This document shows, in pieces, positions 1-8,958 of a stretch of DNA of 44,451 bases. Each line of letters starts with the position of its first letter. The stretch's first letter is position 1. A program made the position numbers and the translations under genes. Source of the DNA: a bacterium (GTDB lineage Bacteria; Bacillota; Clostridia; Christensenellales; Aristaeellaceae); the NCBI GenBank assembly GCA_029009515.1, contig JAQXJZ010000070.1, positions 1 through 44,451 of the forward strand, given 5' to 3'. The notes under the pieces are model-generated. The model was not told the DNA's origin and ran no database searches. It worked only from the letters and a program-made list of their open reading frames with translations.

Positions 1-333
1 ATAACCGTCTTCATCCTGCGCTTTTTCAATCGTCGCAATGATTTCATCAGCAATCATTTCCAGATTTTCATCACGACGGTTGCCAAGCGCGCAGCCCACA
101 GCATCCAGCCATTTGGCCAGATCGGTGTCCTGATAAGGTACACCGGCAAATTCGCCCGCTTCTTCTCCGGCTGCAATACGGAAATTGCGCACAGTAGGAT
201 TGGCGTCGAGCTGTCCGCTGAGCACCTTCCACTGATAGGAAAGGGCTTTATCGCCCATGATGTCCATATAATGCTTCAGGAATCCTCCGGTGATCTTTAC
301 CTGTCCCGCTGCAGGAATCGACGCTTTCTTCAT
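1..333 (-). CDS. GH127-type (DUF1680) glycosidase, N-terminal part
   Basis: Only the first 111 codons are present; the gene continues beyond the left edge. The protein begins MKKASIPAAGQVKITGGF and shows NFRIAAGE near residue 50, a GVPYQDTDLAKWLDA block near residues 64-78 and EKAQDEDGY at the cut. These match the N-terminal part of the DUF1680/GH127 fold, whose characterised members are mostly beta-L-arabinofuranosidases. No signal peptide is visible, so it probably acts in the cytoplasm on imported oligosaccharides. Its start overlaps the end of the sensor kinase by four bases, which makes it the last visible gene of the binding protein, permease and two-component operon. The catalytic Cys/Glu residues lie outside the window, so activity and exact specificity are inferred from family only. 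Confidence 0.75.
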   Translation of the reverse strand, partial: MKKASIPAAGQVKITGGFLKHYMDIMGDKALSYQWKVLSGQLDANPTVRNFRIAAGEEAGEFAGVPYQDTDLAKWLDAVGCALGNRRDENLEMIADEIIATIEKAQDEDGY

Positions 334-2036
334 TGCACTTCCTCCTTTTGCTGCTGTGTTGCCAGAAACGGTATCGTGATGGTAATGGTAGTTCCCTCTT
401 CCCAATCGCTTTGAATGTCCAACCCCTTGCCATAGAAGAGGAGCAGGCGCTGATGAACATTGCGCACGCCCACGCCGCCTGCAAAGGGATTCTTCAGATC
501 GTCCTCACCCGTGCGTTCAATGCGGATTCTCAGATCGTTCAGCTGCTGCTCCGTCATGCCAATGCCGTTATCCTTCACACAGATTACCAGCTGATCCTGT
601 TCGCGACGTGCTGACACCCGGATACATCCATCTTCGTTGCCGCCTCTGAGTCCATGTGTCAGGCTGTTTTCCACCAACGGCTGGAGCAGGAACTTCATCA
701 CCCGGCATGGCAAAAGTTCGTCGGGCACATCAATCTGCCACCGGAATTCTTCCTGAAAACGAATGTGCTGAATCTGCAGATAATAGGTGATGTACTTCAA
801 TTCATCTTCCAGCGTTACAATATCGCGTCCGCCCGCCAGCGAAAGGCGGAACAGTGCCGACAGCGACAGCACCATCTGGCTGATCTCCCCATTGCCGCTC
901 CGCCGTGCCATCATATGGATGCTGTCAAGCGTGTTGTACAGAAAATGCGGATTGATCTGATACTGCAGTGTTTTCAGCTCCAGCTCCTTCTGGCGGCGCT
1001 GGTTTTCCTCGTGCTGCTGTATATAGCGCTTTGTATCTGCCAGCATCTCGTTATACGCACGGGCGAGCCGGGCAATCTCGTCCTCTCTGTGTACACCCAC
1101 ATTGGCATCCAGGTTTCCCTGACCTGCCCGTGCCATGGCATGCCGCAATTCGCGCAGCGGCTGGGTCAGTCTGCCGGAGATAAACACCGTCAGGCAAACG
1201 CCCATCAGCAATACGCCCACCAGGCAGTACACCAGCACGCTCAAAATGGCATTGGCTGGCGCATACACGTCATTTTCCGCAATCCACACAGACAGATTCC
1301 AGCCATTGGCGGAAGCGTGGCTGATCAGATACTTCTTCGTCTCTGTACCGGTCGGCAGATCATCGCCCAGGATCAGCTTCCCATCCGCACTTTCCACGCG
1401 GTAGTGCAGATGCTGATCCAGCAGCACCCGCTTGCAGTTCTCGTCAAAGCTTTGCCGATTGATGACCATATACAGTGCGCCTATGTCCTGATTGAGATCG
1501 TAGGTGGTGTCATGGATGACACGATACATGACCACATGTCCGCCGGGATAGTTTGTGGACCAGATGGCGCTGCCAGAGGATTCTTCCAGATCCTTCAGCG
1601 TCGAATGCACATAAGCCTGCGCAGATTGCGTGACATTGTTGCCATACATATTGCCCTCACCGTCCACCAGATACAGGAGGTGGATATCGGGGTCAAACTC
1701 CGTATAGCGCATCATCAGCAGGCGAAGGGTATTGGCAATATCGTCGGTTTCCGACAGTTCGCCCTTGAGAAATTTCTGAACAGTGGCATCAGAGAGAATG
1801 TTGATGGAATAAGTCTGCATGGTCTGCCGCTGGCTGCTCAGCTGACTGTTGAGCAAAGACACCGTGCGGTTGATCTGCTCCAGATGCGTATCGTATAGAT
1901 AGGGTTTGAGCGCAAGCACGGTAAACCCGGCCAAAATCGACAGCAGCAGCACAATGACGCCCACAAACCACAGAATGATCTGATTGCGCAGCAGTTTGAG
2001 GGACAGCCTCTTTTTCCACCTTCTCAGATCTTTCAT
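330..2036 (-). CDS. YesM-type sensor histidine kinase
   Basis: 568-residue membrane sensor kinase. It has a first membrane segment at about residues 19-44, an extracellular sensing region to about 260, a second membrane segment at about 260-285 and then a HAMP linker. The His_kinase domain carries LQYQINPHFLYNTLDS with the phosphoacceptor His, and the ATPase domain carries PLVENSLTHG, VKDNGIGM and GVGVRNVHQRL. This is the LytS/YesM architecture that usually senses sugars or binding-protein complexes and phosphorylates an AraC-type regulator. Its start overlaps the end of the response regulator gene by four bases (2033-2036), and its end overlaps the GH127 gene, so the genes are co-transcribed. 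It probably controls the adjacent ABC importer; the ligand is unknown. Confidence 0.92.
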   Translation of the reverse strand: MKDLRRWKKRLSLKLLRNQIILWFVGVIVLLLSILAGFTVLALKPYLYDTHLEQINRTVSLLNSQLSSQRQTMQTYSINILSDATVQKFLKGELSETDDIANTLRLLMMRYTEFDPDIHLLYLVDGEGNMYGNNVTQSAQAYVHSTLKDLEESSGSAIWSTNYPGGHVVMYRVIHDTTYDLNQDIGALYMVINRQSFDENCKRVLLDQHLHYRVESADGKLILGDDLPTGTETKKYLISHASANGWNLSVWIAENDVYAPANAILSVLVYCLVGVLLMGVCLTVFISGRLTQPLRELRHAMARAGQGNLDANVGVHREDEIARLARAYNEMLADTKRYIQQHEENQRRQKELELKTLQYQINPHFLYNTLDSIHMMARRSGNGEISQMVLSLSALFRLSLAGGRDIVTLEDELKYITYYLQIQHIRFQEEFRWQIDVPDELLPCRVMKFLLQPLVENSLTHGLRGGNEDGCIRVSARREQDQLVICVKDNGIGMTEQQLNDLRIRIERTGEDDLKNPFAGGVGVRNVHQRLLLFYGKGLDIQSDWEEGTTITITIPFLATQQQKEEVQ

Positions 2037-3556
2037 GCCTCGTTCTCCATTCGGAACTGTTTGGGGGTCATGCCGGTATGCTTTTTAAACAGCGCGCTGA
2101 AATAATTAGGATGATTGTAGCCCACCATCTCGGCAATCTCATAGCTTTTGATGCTGCTTCCACGAAGAAGCTCCTTGGCCGCTTTCAGCCGGACGGAGGT
2201 CAGATACTCCATGCAGGTCACGCCTGCGATAGAACGGAACAGGCGGGAGAGATACTGCGGAGAGATATACAGCTGCCGGGCAATTTGCGAAACACTGAGT
2301 TCCGGATTGCTGTACTCCTTCTTCATCATTTCCTTGGCCTTTTCCACCAGCAGCGCCATGGCCTTCTGCTGCATGCCAGCTTTGCGGCGGGCAATTTCTC
2401 CAAAGAGCTCGCCAAAGCGTTTCTGCGCATCTGCAAGGCTCTCGGCCTCCATGCTCTGGAACGGAGGCATATCCTGAATACCGCAGCTTTCTGCCAGGCT
2501 GTACAGCGCTACCTGAAAACGCAGAAGCATCAGTCTGCGATGCGCAGCATCCCGGTCGTAGACAGCGCTGATGAATTCCTCAAGCGCATCCGGATCCGGA
2601 TCGTCGCTGTAGCGCAGCGCTTCCAGCGCACGTTCCTCCAGCGCAGCTGGATAGGGAGCTTCCTCGCCGCGAACGCTCTTCAGGTCCAGATAGTACGACA
2701 CACGGTGTTCCATCAGACCAACCGCGCTTTTCAGCGCACTGACTGCCTCCTGTGCCGTTTGTCCCAGCATTCCCAGCCCGCATCTGGCCTCGCCCACGCC
2801 AATCCAGCAGGCAACGCCCAGCGCATTGTGCAGGATCTCAGGGAAGGTGCGCAGCTCGCCCGTGGAAAGATCTGCGCCTAGAATGGCCAGCAGGTAACCT
2901 CCTTTATCCAGCACACAAAGGAGGCGGCCATCGAGCAGATCCTCCAGTGCCTGCTGGAACTCTGCACGTTTGACAAAGGGCAGCGGATCCGCCGTGCCTA
3001 TGGCCAGACACTGCAATTCTCCTTCCGGCGGTTCAACGTCGTACAGAGCGGCCAGCTGCCGGGCTTCTGCTTCTGCCGGCGCGTTTTCGCTGGTGAGCAG
3101 CTGCCAGTATTGCTGGCACACCACAGAGTGATATTCCTTCAGCTTTTCCTGCGTACGGGTCATCGCCTGTTCCATACGGCGATTTTCCAGTATTTGCTCC
3201 CGCATCTCGCCAAGCAGTTTGCGCAAATCGTCCGGCTGAATGGGTTTGGTCAGAAAGCGTTTCACGCCCAGTTCCACTGCTTTTTGCGCATATTCAAACA
3301 CGCCATGTCCCGTCAGAATCACAAATTGAGTATCTATCTCCATGGTGCGCGCCATCTCAATCATCTCAAACCCGGAGATAGAGGGCATGAACAGATCTGT
3401 GATGACCAGATCCGCACCGTCGTGATCCAGCATTTCCAGCGCATCTACCGCATTTTCCAGCGCCACCACTTCGGAAAAGCCTTCCTCCGCCCAATTCACC
3501 ATATTCAGGATTCCTTCCCGGATCAGGGCTTCATCCTCTACGATCAATACGCGCAT
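2033..3556 (-). CDS. YesN-type response regulator (REC + AraC HTH)
   Basis: 507-residue regulator. The N-terminal receiver starts MRVLIVEDEALIREG, has its phosphoacceptor Asp in VITDLFMP and the conserved Lys in FLTKPIQ. A long variable linker follows. The C-terminal AraC-family double helix-turn-helix spans about the last 100 residues (LSVSQIARQLYISPQYLSRLF ... IAEMVGYNHPNYFSALFKK). I chose the ATG at 3556 over an in-frame upstream start because an AAAGGAGA ribosome site sits just before it, and because the protein then begins exactly at the first beta strand of the receiver. It is the partner of the overlapping sensor kinase and a likely activator of the binding-protein promoter at 6704-6709. 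This is standard family architecture with nothing missing. Confidence 0.92.
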   Translation of the reverse strand: MRVLIVEDEALIREGILNMVNWAEEGFSEVVALENAVDALEMLDHDGADLVITDLFMPSISGFEMIEMARTMEIDTQFVILTGHGVFEYAQKAVELGVKRFLTKPIQPDDLRKLLGEMREQILENRRMEQAMTRTQEKLKEYHSVVCQQYWQLLTSENAPAEAEARQLAALYDVEPPEGELQCLAIGTADPLPFVKRAEFQQALEDLLDGRLLCVLDKGGYLLAILGADLSTGELRTFPEILHNALGVACWIGVGEARCGLGMLGQTAQEAVSALKSAVGLMEHRVSYYLDLKSVRGEEAPYPAALEERALEALRYSDDPDPDALEEFISAVYDRDAAHRRLMLLRFQVALYSLAESCGIQDMPPFQSMEAESLADAQKRFGELFGEIARRKAGMQQKAMALLVEKAKEMMKKEYSNPELSVSQIARQLYISPQYLSRLFRSIAGVTCMEYLTSVRLKAAKELLRGSSIKSYEIAEMVGYNHPNYFSALFKKHTGMTPKQFRMENEA

Positions 3557-3575
3557 TGCAGTTCTCCTTTGTTCA

Positions 3576-4403
3576 TCAGCCCTTGACCGCACCAGCCGTC
3601 ATACCGCTGATGATCTGATTGGTCAAAAGCGCATACACCACAATGGTGGGCAGGATGGCCAGCACCATGGCTGCAAAGGCATAGGCATAATTGGCTTCAA
3701 ACGTTGTCAGGAACGAGCGGATGGCTACCTGCAGGGTGCGGGAGGAATCGCTCTGATTGAGGATGTTGGCAAAGAGCAGTTCATTCCAGCAATGGATGAA
3801 TACGAACACGCAGGCCGTCACCAGTCCCGGAACGCTGATAGGCAGCACGATGCGCACAAGCGTCTGCAGGCTGTTTGCACCATCGATCTGTGCGCTTTCC
3901 ACCACTTCCGTGGGCAGCGTTGCCATGTAGCCGCGCACAACCATTACAGTTATGGGCAGGTTGACGCCGGCATACACCAGTGCGATGCCCATCAGCTGGT
4001 CATACAATCCCATTTTGTTGATCATGATGTAATAGGGAACCAGGAAGGCATTGGTCGGAATAAACAGACCAATGGACAGCACAAATGCCACCATTCCCTT
4101 TCCGCGGAAGTGACGCATGAGGCCATAGGATGCGCCCACAGCGAAGGCAACGTCAACCACAATGGCGATGATGGTAACGAAAAAGGTATTAAACAGATAA
4201 AGGAACATGGGGTGACTTTCTAGCACCGCCACGTAATTGTTAAAATTGAGCGTATCCGGAATGCCGAAGGGCTCGCTGAACAGATCCATATTGGGTCTGA
4301 AGGAAGACAGAATGAGCCACAGGAACGGAAGCAGCATAACGATCAAAACCAGCCAAAGGAACACATTCATCATACCGCGTGCAAAGGTAAGCCTGTTTTT
4401 CAT
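3576..4403 (-). CDS. Sugar ABC transporter permease, MalG-type
   Basis: 275-residue inner-membrane permease of the CUT1 carbohydrate family. It starts MKNRLTFARGMMNVFLW and has about six membrane segments. The cytoplasmic EAA loop reads EVVESAQIDGANSLQTLVRIVLPI, where the A-x-x-D-G-A core contacts the ATPase. The C-terminus QIISGMTAGAVKG is typical of MalG-like subunits. It lies four bases after the other permease and twenty bases before the response regulator, in one operon. No ATPase gene is found in the window. CUT1 systems of Firmicutes commonly share one MsmK/MalK-type ATPase encoded elsewhere, and that is the likely case here. Confidence 0.92.
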   Translation of the reverse strand: MKNRLTFARGMMNVFLWLVLIVMLLPFLWLILSSFRPNMDLFSEPFGIPDTLNFNNYVAVLESHPMFLYLFNTFFVTIIAIVVDVAFAVGASYGLMRHFRGKGMVAFVLSIGLFIPTNAFLVPYYIMINKMGLYDQLMGIALVYAGVNLPITVMVVRGYMATLPTEVVESAQIDGANSLQTLVRIVLPISVPGLVTACVFVFIHCWNELLFANILNQSDSSRTLQVAIRSFLTTFEANYAYAFAAMVLAILPTIVVYALLTNQIISGMTAGAVKG

Positions 4404-4407
4404 CGTT

Positions 4408-5274
4408 TCAGCTCCTTTCCTTCTGCAGCAGCGTAACGCTGCTCATCAGAATCACGCCCAGCACAATCGTTACCAGACCCGCAGCCATGGATACACCGTA
4501 ACGGTTGGCGCTCATCATCTCACGATAAATGTACAACGCCAGATTGGTGGTGGAATTGCTCGGACCGCCGGAGGTCATCAGGAAAGGATACTCAAAGGCT
4601 CTCAGACAAAACGCGCCGTTGAGCATTACATTGGTGAGGATCGCCGGCTTCAGAAGCGGCAGCGTGATAAACCAATCTTTGCGCAGGCCATCCGCACCGT
4701 CCATTTCCGCCGCTTCATACAAATCCGGAGAAATGGTGGAAATCTGCGTCAAGAAGATGATACAGGTCAAACCTACATACAGGATAAACGGGACCTGGTT
4801 GCAAAACAGCGCCGTGCGCGTATTGCCAAGCCACGTGTTAGTCCACTGTTCCAGCCCCACAGCGCGAAGAAGCGCATTCAGCAAGCCCATATCTGCATGA
4901 TAAATAAAATACCACATAAACGCAACCGCAGTGGTAGAAATAACATTAGGAATGAAGTACATCACACGGAGGAATTTCCATCCGCGGGGCTGACGGCTCA
5001 GCATGAGAGAAAGCACCAGACCGAAAGGAATGTGAAGGACCATGGCTGACGTCAGCCATGTCATGGTTACGCGAAATGCTTTGTGAAAATTGCGGTGATT
5101 GAAGATATAATCGTAATTGCCGAACCCCACAAACTCCATGGGGCCAAGGCCGTTCCATTTGAACAGCGAAACGGTAATCAGATAAACCAGCGGAATCAGA
5201 AAAAACGCGATCGTCAGCACCAATGCTGGCAGCGTATAGAGAAAGGCATGATCCTGCTGTTTGCGTTTTTGCAT
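4408..5274 (-). CDS. Sugar ABC transporter permease, MalF/UgpA-type
   Basis: 288-residue permease of the CUT1 family with about six membrane segments. The EAA motif reads DLYEAAEMDGADGLRKDWFITLPLL. I placed the start at the ATG of MQKRKQQDHAF because an ACAAGGAGG ribosome site lies seven to eight bases upstream. The longer in-frame version adds residues from the hairpin region and has no ribosome site. It forms the membrane channel together with the next gene, and the binding protein upstream supplies substrate. Two inverted repeats separate it from the binding-protein gene and may lower its expression relative to that gene. Carbohydrate specificity is not readable; the GH127 gene in the operon suggests arabinose-containing oligosaccharides. 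Confidence 0.92.
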   Translation of the reverse strand: MQKRKQQDHAFLYTLPALVLTIAFFLIPLVYLITVSLFKWNGLGPMEFVGFGNYDYIFNHRNFHKAFRVTMTWLTSAMVLHIPFGLVLSLMLSRQPRGWKFLRVMYFIPNVISTTAVAFMWYFIYHADMGLLNALLRAVGLEQWTNTWLGNTRTALFCNQVPFILYVGLTCIIFLTQISTISPDLYEAAEMDGADGLRKDWFITLPLLKPAILTNVMLNGAFCLRAFEYPFLMTSGGPSNSTTNLALYIYREMMSANRYGVSMAAGLVTIVLGVILMSSVTLLQKERS

Positions 5275-5293
5275 GCGATATCCTCCTTGTAAA

Positions 5294-5377
5294 ACAGGGA
5301 AGGGCGAAGCCCTTCCCTGCCCGAAACAGAACCTGATTTTCATCGATCCGGCCAGACCGTCAAGAACGGATCGATGA
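5294..5377 (-). promoter_or_regulatory. Two hairpins between binding-protein and permease genes
   Basis: The first inverted repeat is GGGAAGGGC-GAA-GCCCTTCCC (about 5296-5316). The second pairs CATCGATCCG (5341-5350) with CGGATCGATG (5368-5377). Neither is followed by a long T tract in the direction of transcription. Such intergenic stem-loops usually protect the upstream binding-protein mRNA or partly stop transcription, so that binding protein exceeds permease. That role is inferred. Confidence 0.6.
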
Positions 5378-5398
5378 AAACCGTTGCCTATCCTATTA

Positions 5399-6646
5399 TT
5401 AATATGCGTTTTCCGCAGCCAGATCCGCTACGAAATCAGCAGCGGTGCACTCGCCCAGAACCAGCGCTTCCACCAGAGAGGGCAGAGCAGCATTGGCAGC
5501 GGTGGACAGGTTGCGCTGAATGTTGACAATGTTGGCCTCGCCGCCAGAGTACACATTGAAGTATTCACGCTGCACGCTGTTCATGCTGGCCATGTCCTCA
5601 TCGGTCAGAGTCAGACGGGCAGACTGGTATTCGCTGCCGTCCAGAGTGTAGCTCTTGGTAGACTCTTCGTTGGTCAGATACTTGAGCAGTGCCACAACCG
5701 CCTCAGCCTTGGCGGGATCTTCCTGCGCAGCAGCAGCCCAGGGAGACTGAGCATCCGTCACCTGATAGTTAGCCGCAATCTTGCCATCCGCAAAGGAAGG
5801 AGCCACAGCAACCTTCACCTTGTCGATCATTTCAGCGGGAATGCTGCCCATGAACCAGGGACCGTCGATGACGATGGCCGTCTTGCCGGTGAAGAAGTTG
5901 TTGGATGCCACGGAGTAGTTGCCGCCCACGGCATCGCTGGTGGTATAAGCGAAGGCCTTCTGCAGGTATTCCGCAGCCTTAACCATTTCTTCGCAGTCGA
6001 TCACACCGCTGTTGGCCAGCTCGTTGCCAGCAACGCTGGAGAACACATAGGTAAGGAAGCAGGTGGCGTACCACGCATCATCCGCGGTGTAGAGAGAAAT
6101 GGCAGACACGCCATTGGCCTTGAGCGCTTCGCAGCAGGCAAAGAAATCATCCCAGGTAGTGGGGAACTGATCATAGCCGGCAGCGGCCAGCAGCTCGGCA
6201 TTGTAGTAGAACACGGCAGACTGCTGAGCGCGGGGCAGAGAGTAGAGCTTGCCATCCAGCGTGAGCAGGTCCAGATCGCTCTGCTTGAAGCGGGCCTTCC
6301 ACTCTTCATCCATATAGGGAGCCAGATCCATCAGCTTGCCGCTGTTCTGGCGGGACAGATCATTGGGATTGAAGTTGTAGCAGAAGATATCGGGCGTCTC
6401 GTTGGCAGAGATCATCGCCTTCACCTTCTCCTGATAGGTGGGGAAATCCGGGTTGACACTGGAGACGGCCTTGTAAACGCCTTCGTATTCCTGGTTGAAT
6501 TTCTCCAGAATCTTTTCCGTCACAACGCCGCGAGCCGTATCAGAGCTCATGTGATGATAGATGTTGATTTCGATAGGGGCAGCCAACGCAGAAGCGCAGC
6601 CCAGCACGAGGCACAGCGCAAGGAGAAGAGCAACGAGTTTTTTCAT
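5399..6646 (-). CDS. Extracellular sugar-binding protein (family 1)
   Basis: 415-residue ABC solute-binding protein. Residues 1-23 form a signal peptide (MKKLVALLLALCLVLGC ... ALAA). The mature part begins PIEINIYHHMSS and carries family-1 features such as DIFCYNFNP, YYNAELLAAAGYDQFPTTWDDF and KTAIVIDGPWFMGS. The export signal is ambiguous. VLGC resembles a lipobox but has Leu at -2, while ALA|AP would suit signal peptidase I. It is the first gene of the operon, preceded by CGGAGG and a good extended -10 promoter. It delivers carbohydrate to the two permeases encoded downstream. The ligand cannot be named from sequence; the GH127 gene hints at arabino-oligosaccharides. Confidence 0.92.
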   Translation of the reverse strand: MKKLVALLLALCLVLGCASALAAPIEINIYHHMSSDTARGVVTEKILEKFNQEYEGVYKAVSSVNPDFPTYQEKVKAMISANETPDIFCYNFNPNDLSRQNSGKLMDLAPYMDEEWKARFKQSDLDLLTLDGKLYSLPRAQQSAVFYYNAELLAAAGYDQFPTTWDDFFACCEALKANGVSAISLYTADDAWYATCFLTYVFSSVAGNELANSGVIDCEEMVKAAEYLQKAFAYTTSDAVGGNYSVASNNFFTGKTAIVIDGPWFMGSIPAEMIDKVKVAVAPSFADGKIAANYQVTDAQSPWAAAAQEDPAKAEAVVALLKYLTNEESTKSYTLDGSEYQSARLTLTDEDMASMNSVQREYFNVYSGGEANIVNIQRNLSTAANAALPSLVEALVLGECTAADFVADLAAENAY

Positions 6647-6703
6647 AGTAGATCCTCCGTTTCTGTTTTTTTCTGAAGGCTATACCTTCTTTCTGTTACT
6701 AGC

Positions 6704-6712
6704 ATTATAGCA
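6704..6712 (-). promoter_or_regulatory. Extended -10 promoter of the left ABC operon
   Basis: On the minus strand the sequence reads TGCTATAAT, a perfect extended -10 element, about 60 bases upstream of the binding-protein start. No good -35 lies at 16-18 bases, so an activator such as the operon's own AraC-type regulator is plausible. Confidence 0.6.
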
Positions 6713-6841
6713 TGGCCTTTTTCAAAAGAAATTCAACAGATTTATCCTAAAAAAGCAAGTTTTGTGCACGAGGAGCGATGCGAGCATCAATAGAGAAGCT
6801 GTTTTTTGAGCGGCTATTTTTTCAATAGTATTATTCAAATA

Positions 6842-7111
6842 CTAAAAGAACACCCTCATATTGCGCAGATAGTTGTTGATGGTGATATTGCTGACCTTCT
6901 CGTTATAGTCGCTCCTGTTCTCGGGAAAGTTGATCTTCTTGCTGCGCTCATCTGAGCAAGCCGTATCCTTTCCGCGCGACTGAAGCTATTTGGCAAACAG
7001 GCGCAGCGTCTTCTTGTACGCGCGCATGGTCTTGGGACGCAATTGCTTGCTTAAGCAATACTCCATGAACAGCAGAATCATCCTTTGAAAATCCAAAGCA
7101 ACCAACTCCAC
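6842..7111 (-). pseudogene. Tyrosine integrase N-terminal fragment (decayed)
   Basis: Read on the minus strand from 7111, one frame encodes VELVALDFQRMILLFMEYC, then SKQLRPKTMRAYKKTLRLFAK, a stop codon, then LQSRGKDTACSDERSKK and, further on, NITINNYLRNMRVFF before another stop. This is the N-terminal SAM-like core-binding domain of a phage-type integrase. Compared with the related fragment at 36915-37238, about 25 residues are missing at the internal stop. No catalytic domain follows. The frame, the shared SKQLRPKTM block and the NYLRNMRVFF helix support the call; function is lost. It marks the left side of the 30-kb catabolic region. Confidence 0.62.
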
Positions 7112-7121
7112 ATTGTCTGCA

Positions 7122-7140
7122 AATAACAGGGGCTGTTATT
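7122..7140. promoter_or_regulatory. Palindrome upstream of the regulator promoter
   Basis: AATAACAG (7122-7129) and CTGTTATT (7133-7140) form a perfect 8-base inverted repeat around GGG. It abuts the -35 element of the promoter at 7142. Position and symmetry suggest an operator, but it could also be a leftover of the integrated element. Confidence 0.35.
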
Positions 7141-7141
7141 C

Positions 7142-7171
7142 TTGCGCAGAGGAATGATTTTTTGTTATAAT
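7142..7171 (+). promoter_or_regulatory. Promoter of the second response-regulator gene
   Basis: The -10 is TATAAT (7166-7171), and a weak -35, TTGCGC (7142-7147), lies 18 bases upstream. Transcription would start near 7178, giving a short leader of about 37 bases before the AAGGAGCGGAGGAG ribosome site and the ATG at 7215. Confidence 0.6.
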
Positions 7172-7214
7172 GCAATCAGCAAAGAAGAAAAATAACACAG
7201 AAGGAGCGGAGGAG

Positions 7215-8741
7215 ATGTCCATTAAAGTCGTTATTATCGAAGATCATCCGATAACGCTTCGTTCGCTGACCGAAACCATTGACTGGGCCTCGCTGGACTG
7301 CGAAATTGCCGGAACGGCTCCCAACGGCATGGATGGCTACAAACTCTGTCTGGATGTACAGCCGGATATCCTGCTGACGGATATTTCCATGCCGCACAAG
7401 GACGGACTGCAGATGGTGGAGGAATTGCGCGAGGAAATGCCGGATCTGAAGGTGATCATCATCACCGGATATGATCAGTTCCAGTACGCCAGCCGCGCAA
7501 TCAAGCTGGCTGTGTTTGACTACATCCTCAAGCCCATCCGCAACGAAGAGGTCATTCGGTCCGTTCAGCGCGCCGCCAGAGAGATCCAGCGCATGCAGGA
7601 GATCGGCTCCTCCCTGCGGCTGCGTCAGCAGACCCAGCTGCTCTCCCTTCTGACCAACATGTCGCGCGCAGGCCTGAATGTGTACCAGATGATGGAAGAC
7701 GTAGGCATGCGGGCAGGCGCCTATTATTTTATCATCGTTCAGCCCGAAGCGCTCCACTCGGTGCCCATGGCAATCATGTACGGCATCGACAGTCTGCTTT
7801 CCACAGTTTCTGCCCGGACGCTGTCCATCATGCTGTACGATTCGCTGGTGCTCTATGTGATGCGCGATGATCTGGACGAGGCCTGGCAGGATGAGGCCGC
7901 TCAGCTCGTCGAACTGATTGCAGACGCTGTGCCGGTACGCGTTCGCTTTGGCATCAGCGAGCTGGAAAAATCCTATCACAAGGTCCGGAAAACCTATCAG
8001 CAGGCCCGCCAGGCGCTATGGGAAACAGCTATGAGCCAGGAAGGCACCCTATGCTGCTTCTATTCGCAGGTGCGCACCTCCGCCGACGCAAGCATGGCAC
8101 AGATTCACCAGAAGCTGGGCGCGCTCATTGAACGCGCAGACCTGAGCGACGAATTTGCCCAGGAGGCTTCCCGCACTATCGTGGATCTCAGCGGTCAGCA
8201 GTACAGCCATCTGCGCGCACTGGTATCGCTGTATGTGCTGATGTTCTCCAAAAAATTTCCTTCTTCCAACAACTCGCAGGTGGAAAAGGCCCTCAACGAC
8301 GCCTGGTATGTAACCTGCGAGGCGGAGGTGAGCGGCTGCCTGGCCCATCTGAGCGCAGTGCTCAGGCAGGATGAGCAGCCGGACCAGAGCAAATATTCGC
8401 TTTTAACCAAGAACGTGCTGGAATATATTCGGCTGCACGGTGCAGAATCCCTCAAGCTCAATGACGTGGCTGAACATTTCCGCGTCAGCTCGAATTACCT
8501 TTCCGCGCTCATCAGCCGCGAAACGGGCACGCTGTTCCACGCACATGTGCTGCGCGTGAAAATGGAAATCGCCCATACGCTGCTGGCCGATCCCCGTGTT
8601 CGCGTGGAGGAAGTGGCCCATGCCGTGGGCTACAGCAATTATGTTTCCTTTTATAATGTGTTCAAACGCCTGGAACATATGACGCCCAGCCAATACCGCG
8701 AAATGCTGGCCAGCCAGCAGCCTGAATCCGGGAGCCAATAG
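7215..8741 (+). CDS. YesN-type response regulator (REC + AraC HTH)
   Basis: 508-residue regulator. The receiver begins MSIKVVIIEDHPITLRS, with the phosphoacceptor Asp in LLTDISMPHKDG and the Lys in YILKPIRNEE. The middle linker is variable. The C-terminal AraC-type domain reads LKLNDVAEHFRVSSNYLSAL ... VEEVAHAVGYSNYVSFYNVFK. The start at 7215 is preferred over an upstream in-frame ATG because of the GGAGGAG site directly before it and because the receiver then has its normal N-terminus. It is transcribed alone up to a strong terminator that overlaps its stop codon. Its kinase is probably the one at 12302, beyond the ABC genes. It may activate the binding-protein promoter just downstream. Confidence 0.92.
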   Translation: MSIKVVIIEDHPITLRSLTETIDWASLDCEIAGTAPNGMDGYKLCLDVQPDILLTDISMPHKDGLQMVEELREEMPDLKVIIITGYDQFQYASRAIKLAVFDYILKPIRNEEVIRSVQRAAREIQRMQEIGSSLRLRQQTQLLSLLTNMSRAGLNVYQMMEDVGMRAGAYYFIIVQPEALHSVPMAIMYGIDSLLSTVSARTLSIMLYDSLVLYVMRDDLDEAWQDEAAQLVELIADAVPVRVRFGISELEKSYHKVRKTYQQARQALWETAMSQEGTLCCFYSQVRTSADASMAQIHQKLGALIERADLSDEFAQEASRTIVDLSGQQYSHLRALVSLYVLMFSKKFPSSNNSQVEKALNDAWYVTCEAEVSGCLAHLSAVLRQDEQPDQSKYSLLTKNVLEYIRLHGAESLKLNDVAEHFRVSSNYLSALISRETGTLFHAHVLRVKMEIAHTLLADPRVRVEEVAHAVGYSNYVSFYNVFKRLEHMTPSQYREMLASQQPESGSQ

Positions 8742-8758
8742 CGCTCCCGGACTTTTTT
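8727..8758 (+). terminator. Rho-independent terminator
   Basis: TCCGGGAGC (8727-8735) pairs perfectly with GCTCCCGGA (8743-8751) around a 7-base loop that contains the stop codon, followed by CTTTTTT. It separates the regulator gene from the binding-protein gene. Confidence 0.88.
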
Positions 8759-8842
8759 GATGGTTTTTGTTCATAAGAAAACGAATCATGGATTTTATAT
8801 ACAAATTGATGAATTTAATGCATTTTAAATTGGTTCTTTTTT

Positions 8843-8851
8843 TGCCATAAT
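8843..8851 (+). promoter_or_regulatory. Probable promoter of the second ABC operon
   Basis: TGCCATAAT is an extended -10-like element about 107 bases before the start at 8959. No strong -35 is present. About 50 bases upstream, 8778-8802 resembles the region before the isomerase operon (AAAAC..AATC.TGGATT..TATA), a possible regulator site. Confidence 0.4.
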
Positions 8852-8958
8852 ATACATAACAAAGGACAGGCGGATGAATGTCCTGTCCATGTTGTCGTTC
8901 CATAGGCAGTGAGATCTGCCAACAAAAAAATTGGGCAAAGTCCCGAGGAGGAAAAACA

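Larger units (their letters stand above)
6647..7214. other. Intergenic region between divergent transporter systems
   Basis: 568 bases hold the minus-strand promoter near 6704-6712, an AT-rich stretch with the inverted repeat TAGTATT/AATACTA (6826-6844), the integrase relic (6842-7111), the palindrome AATAACAG-GGG-CTGTTATT (7122-7140) and the plus-strand promoter at 7142-7171. I see no intact gene. Confidence 0.7.
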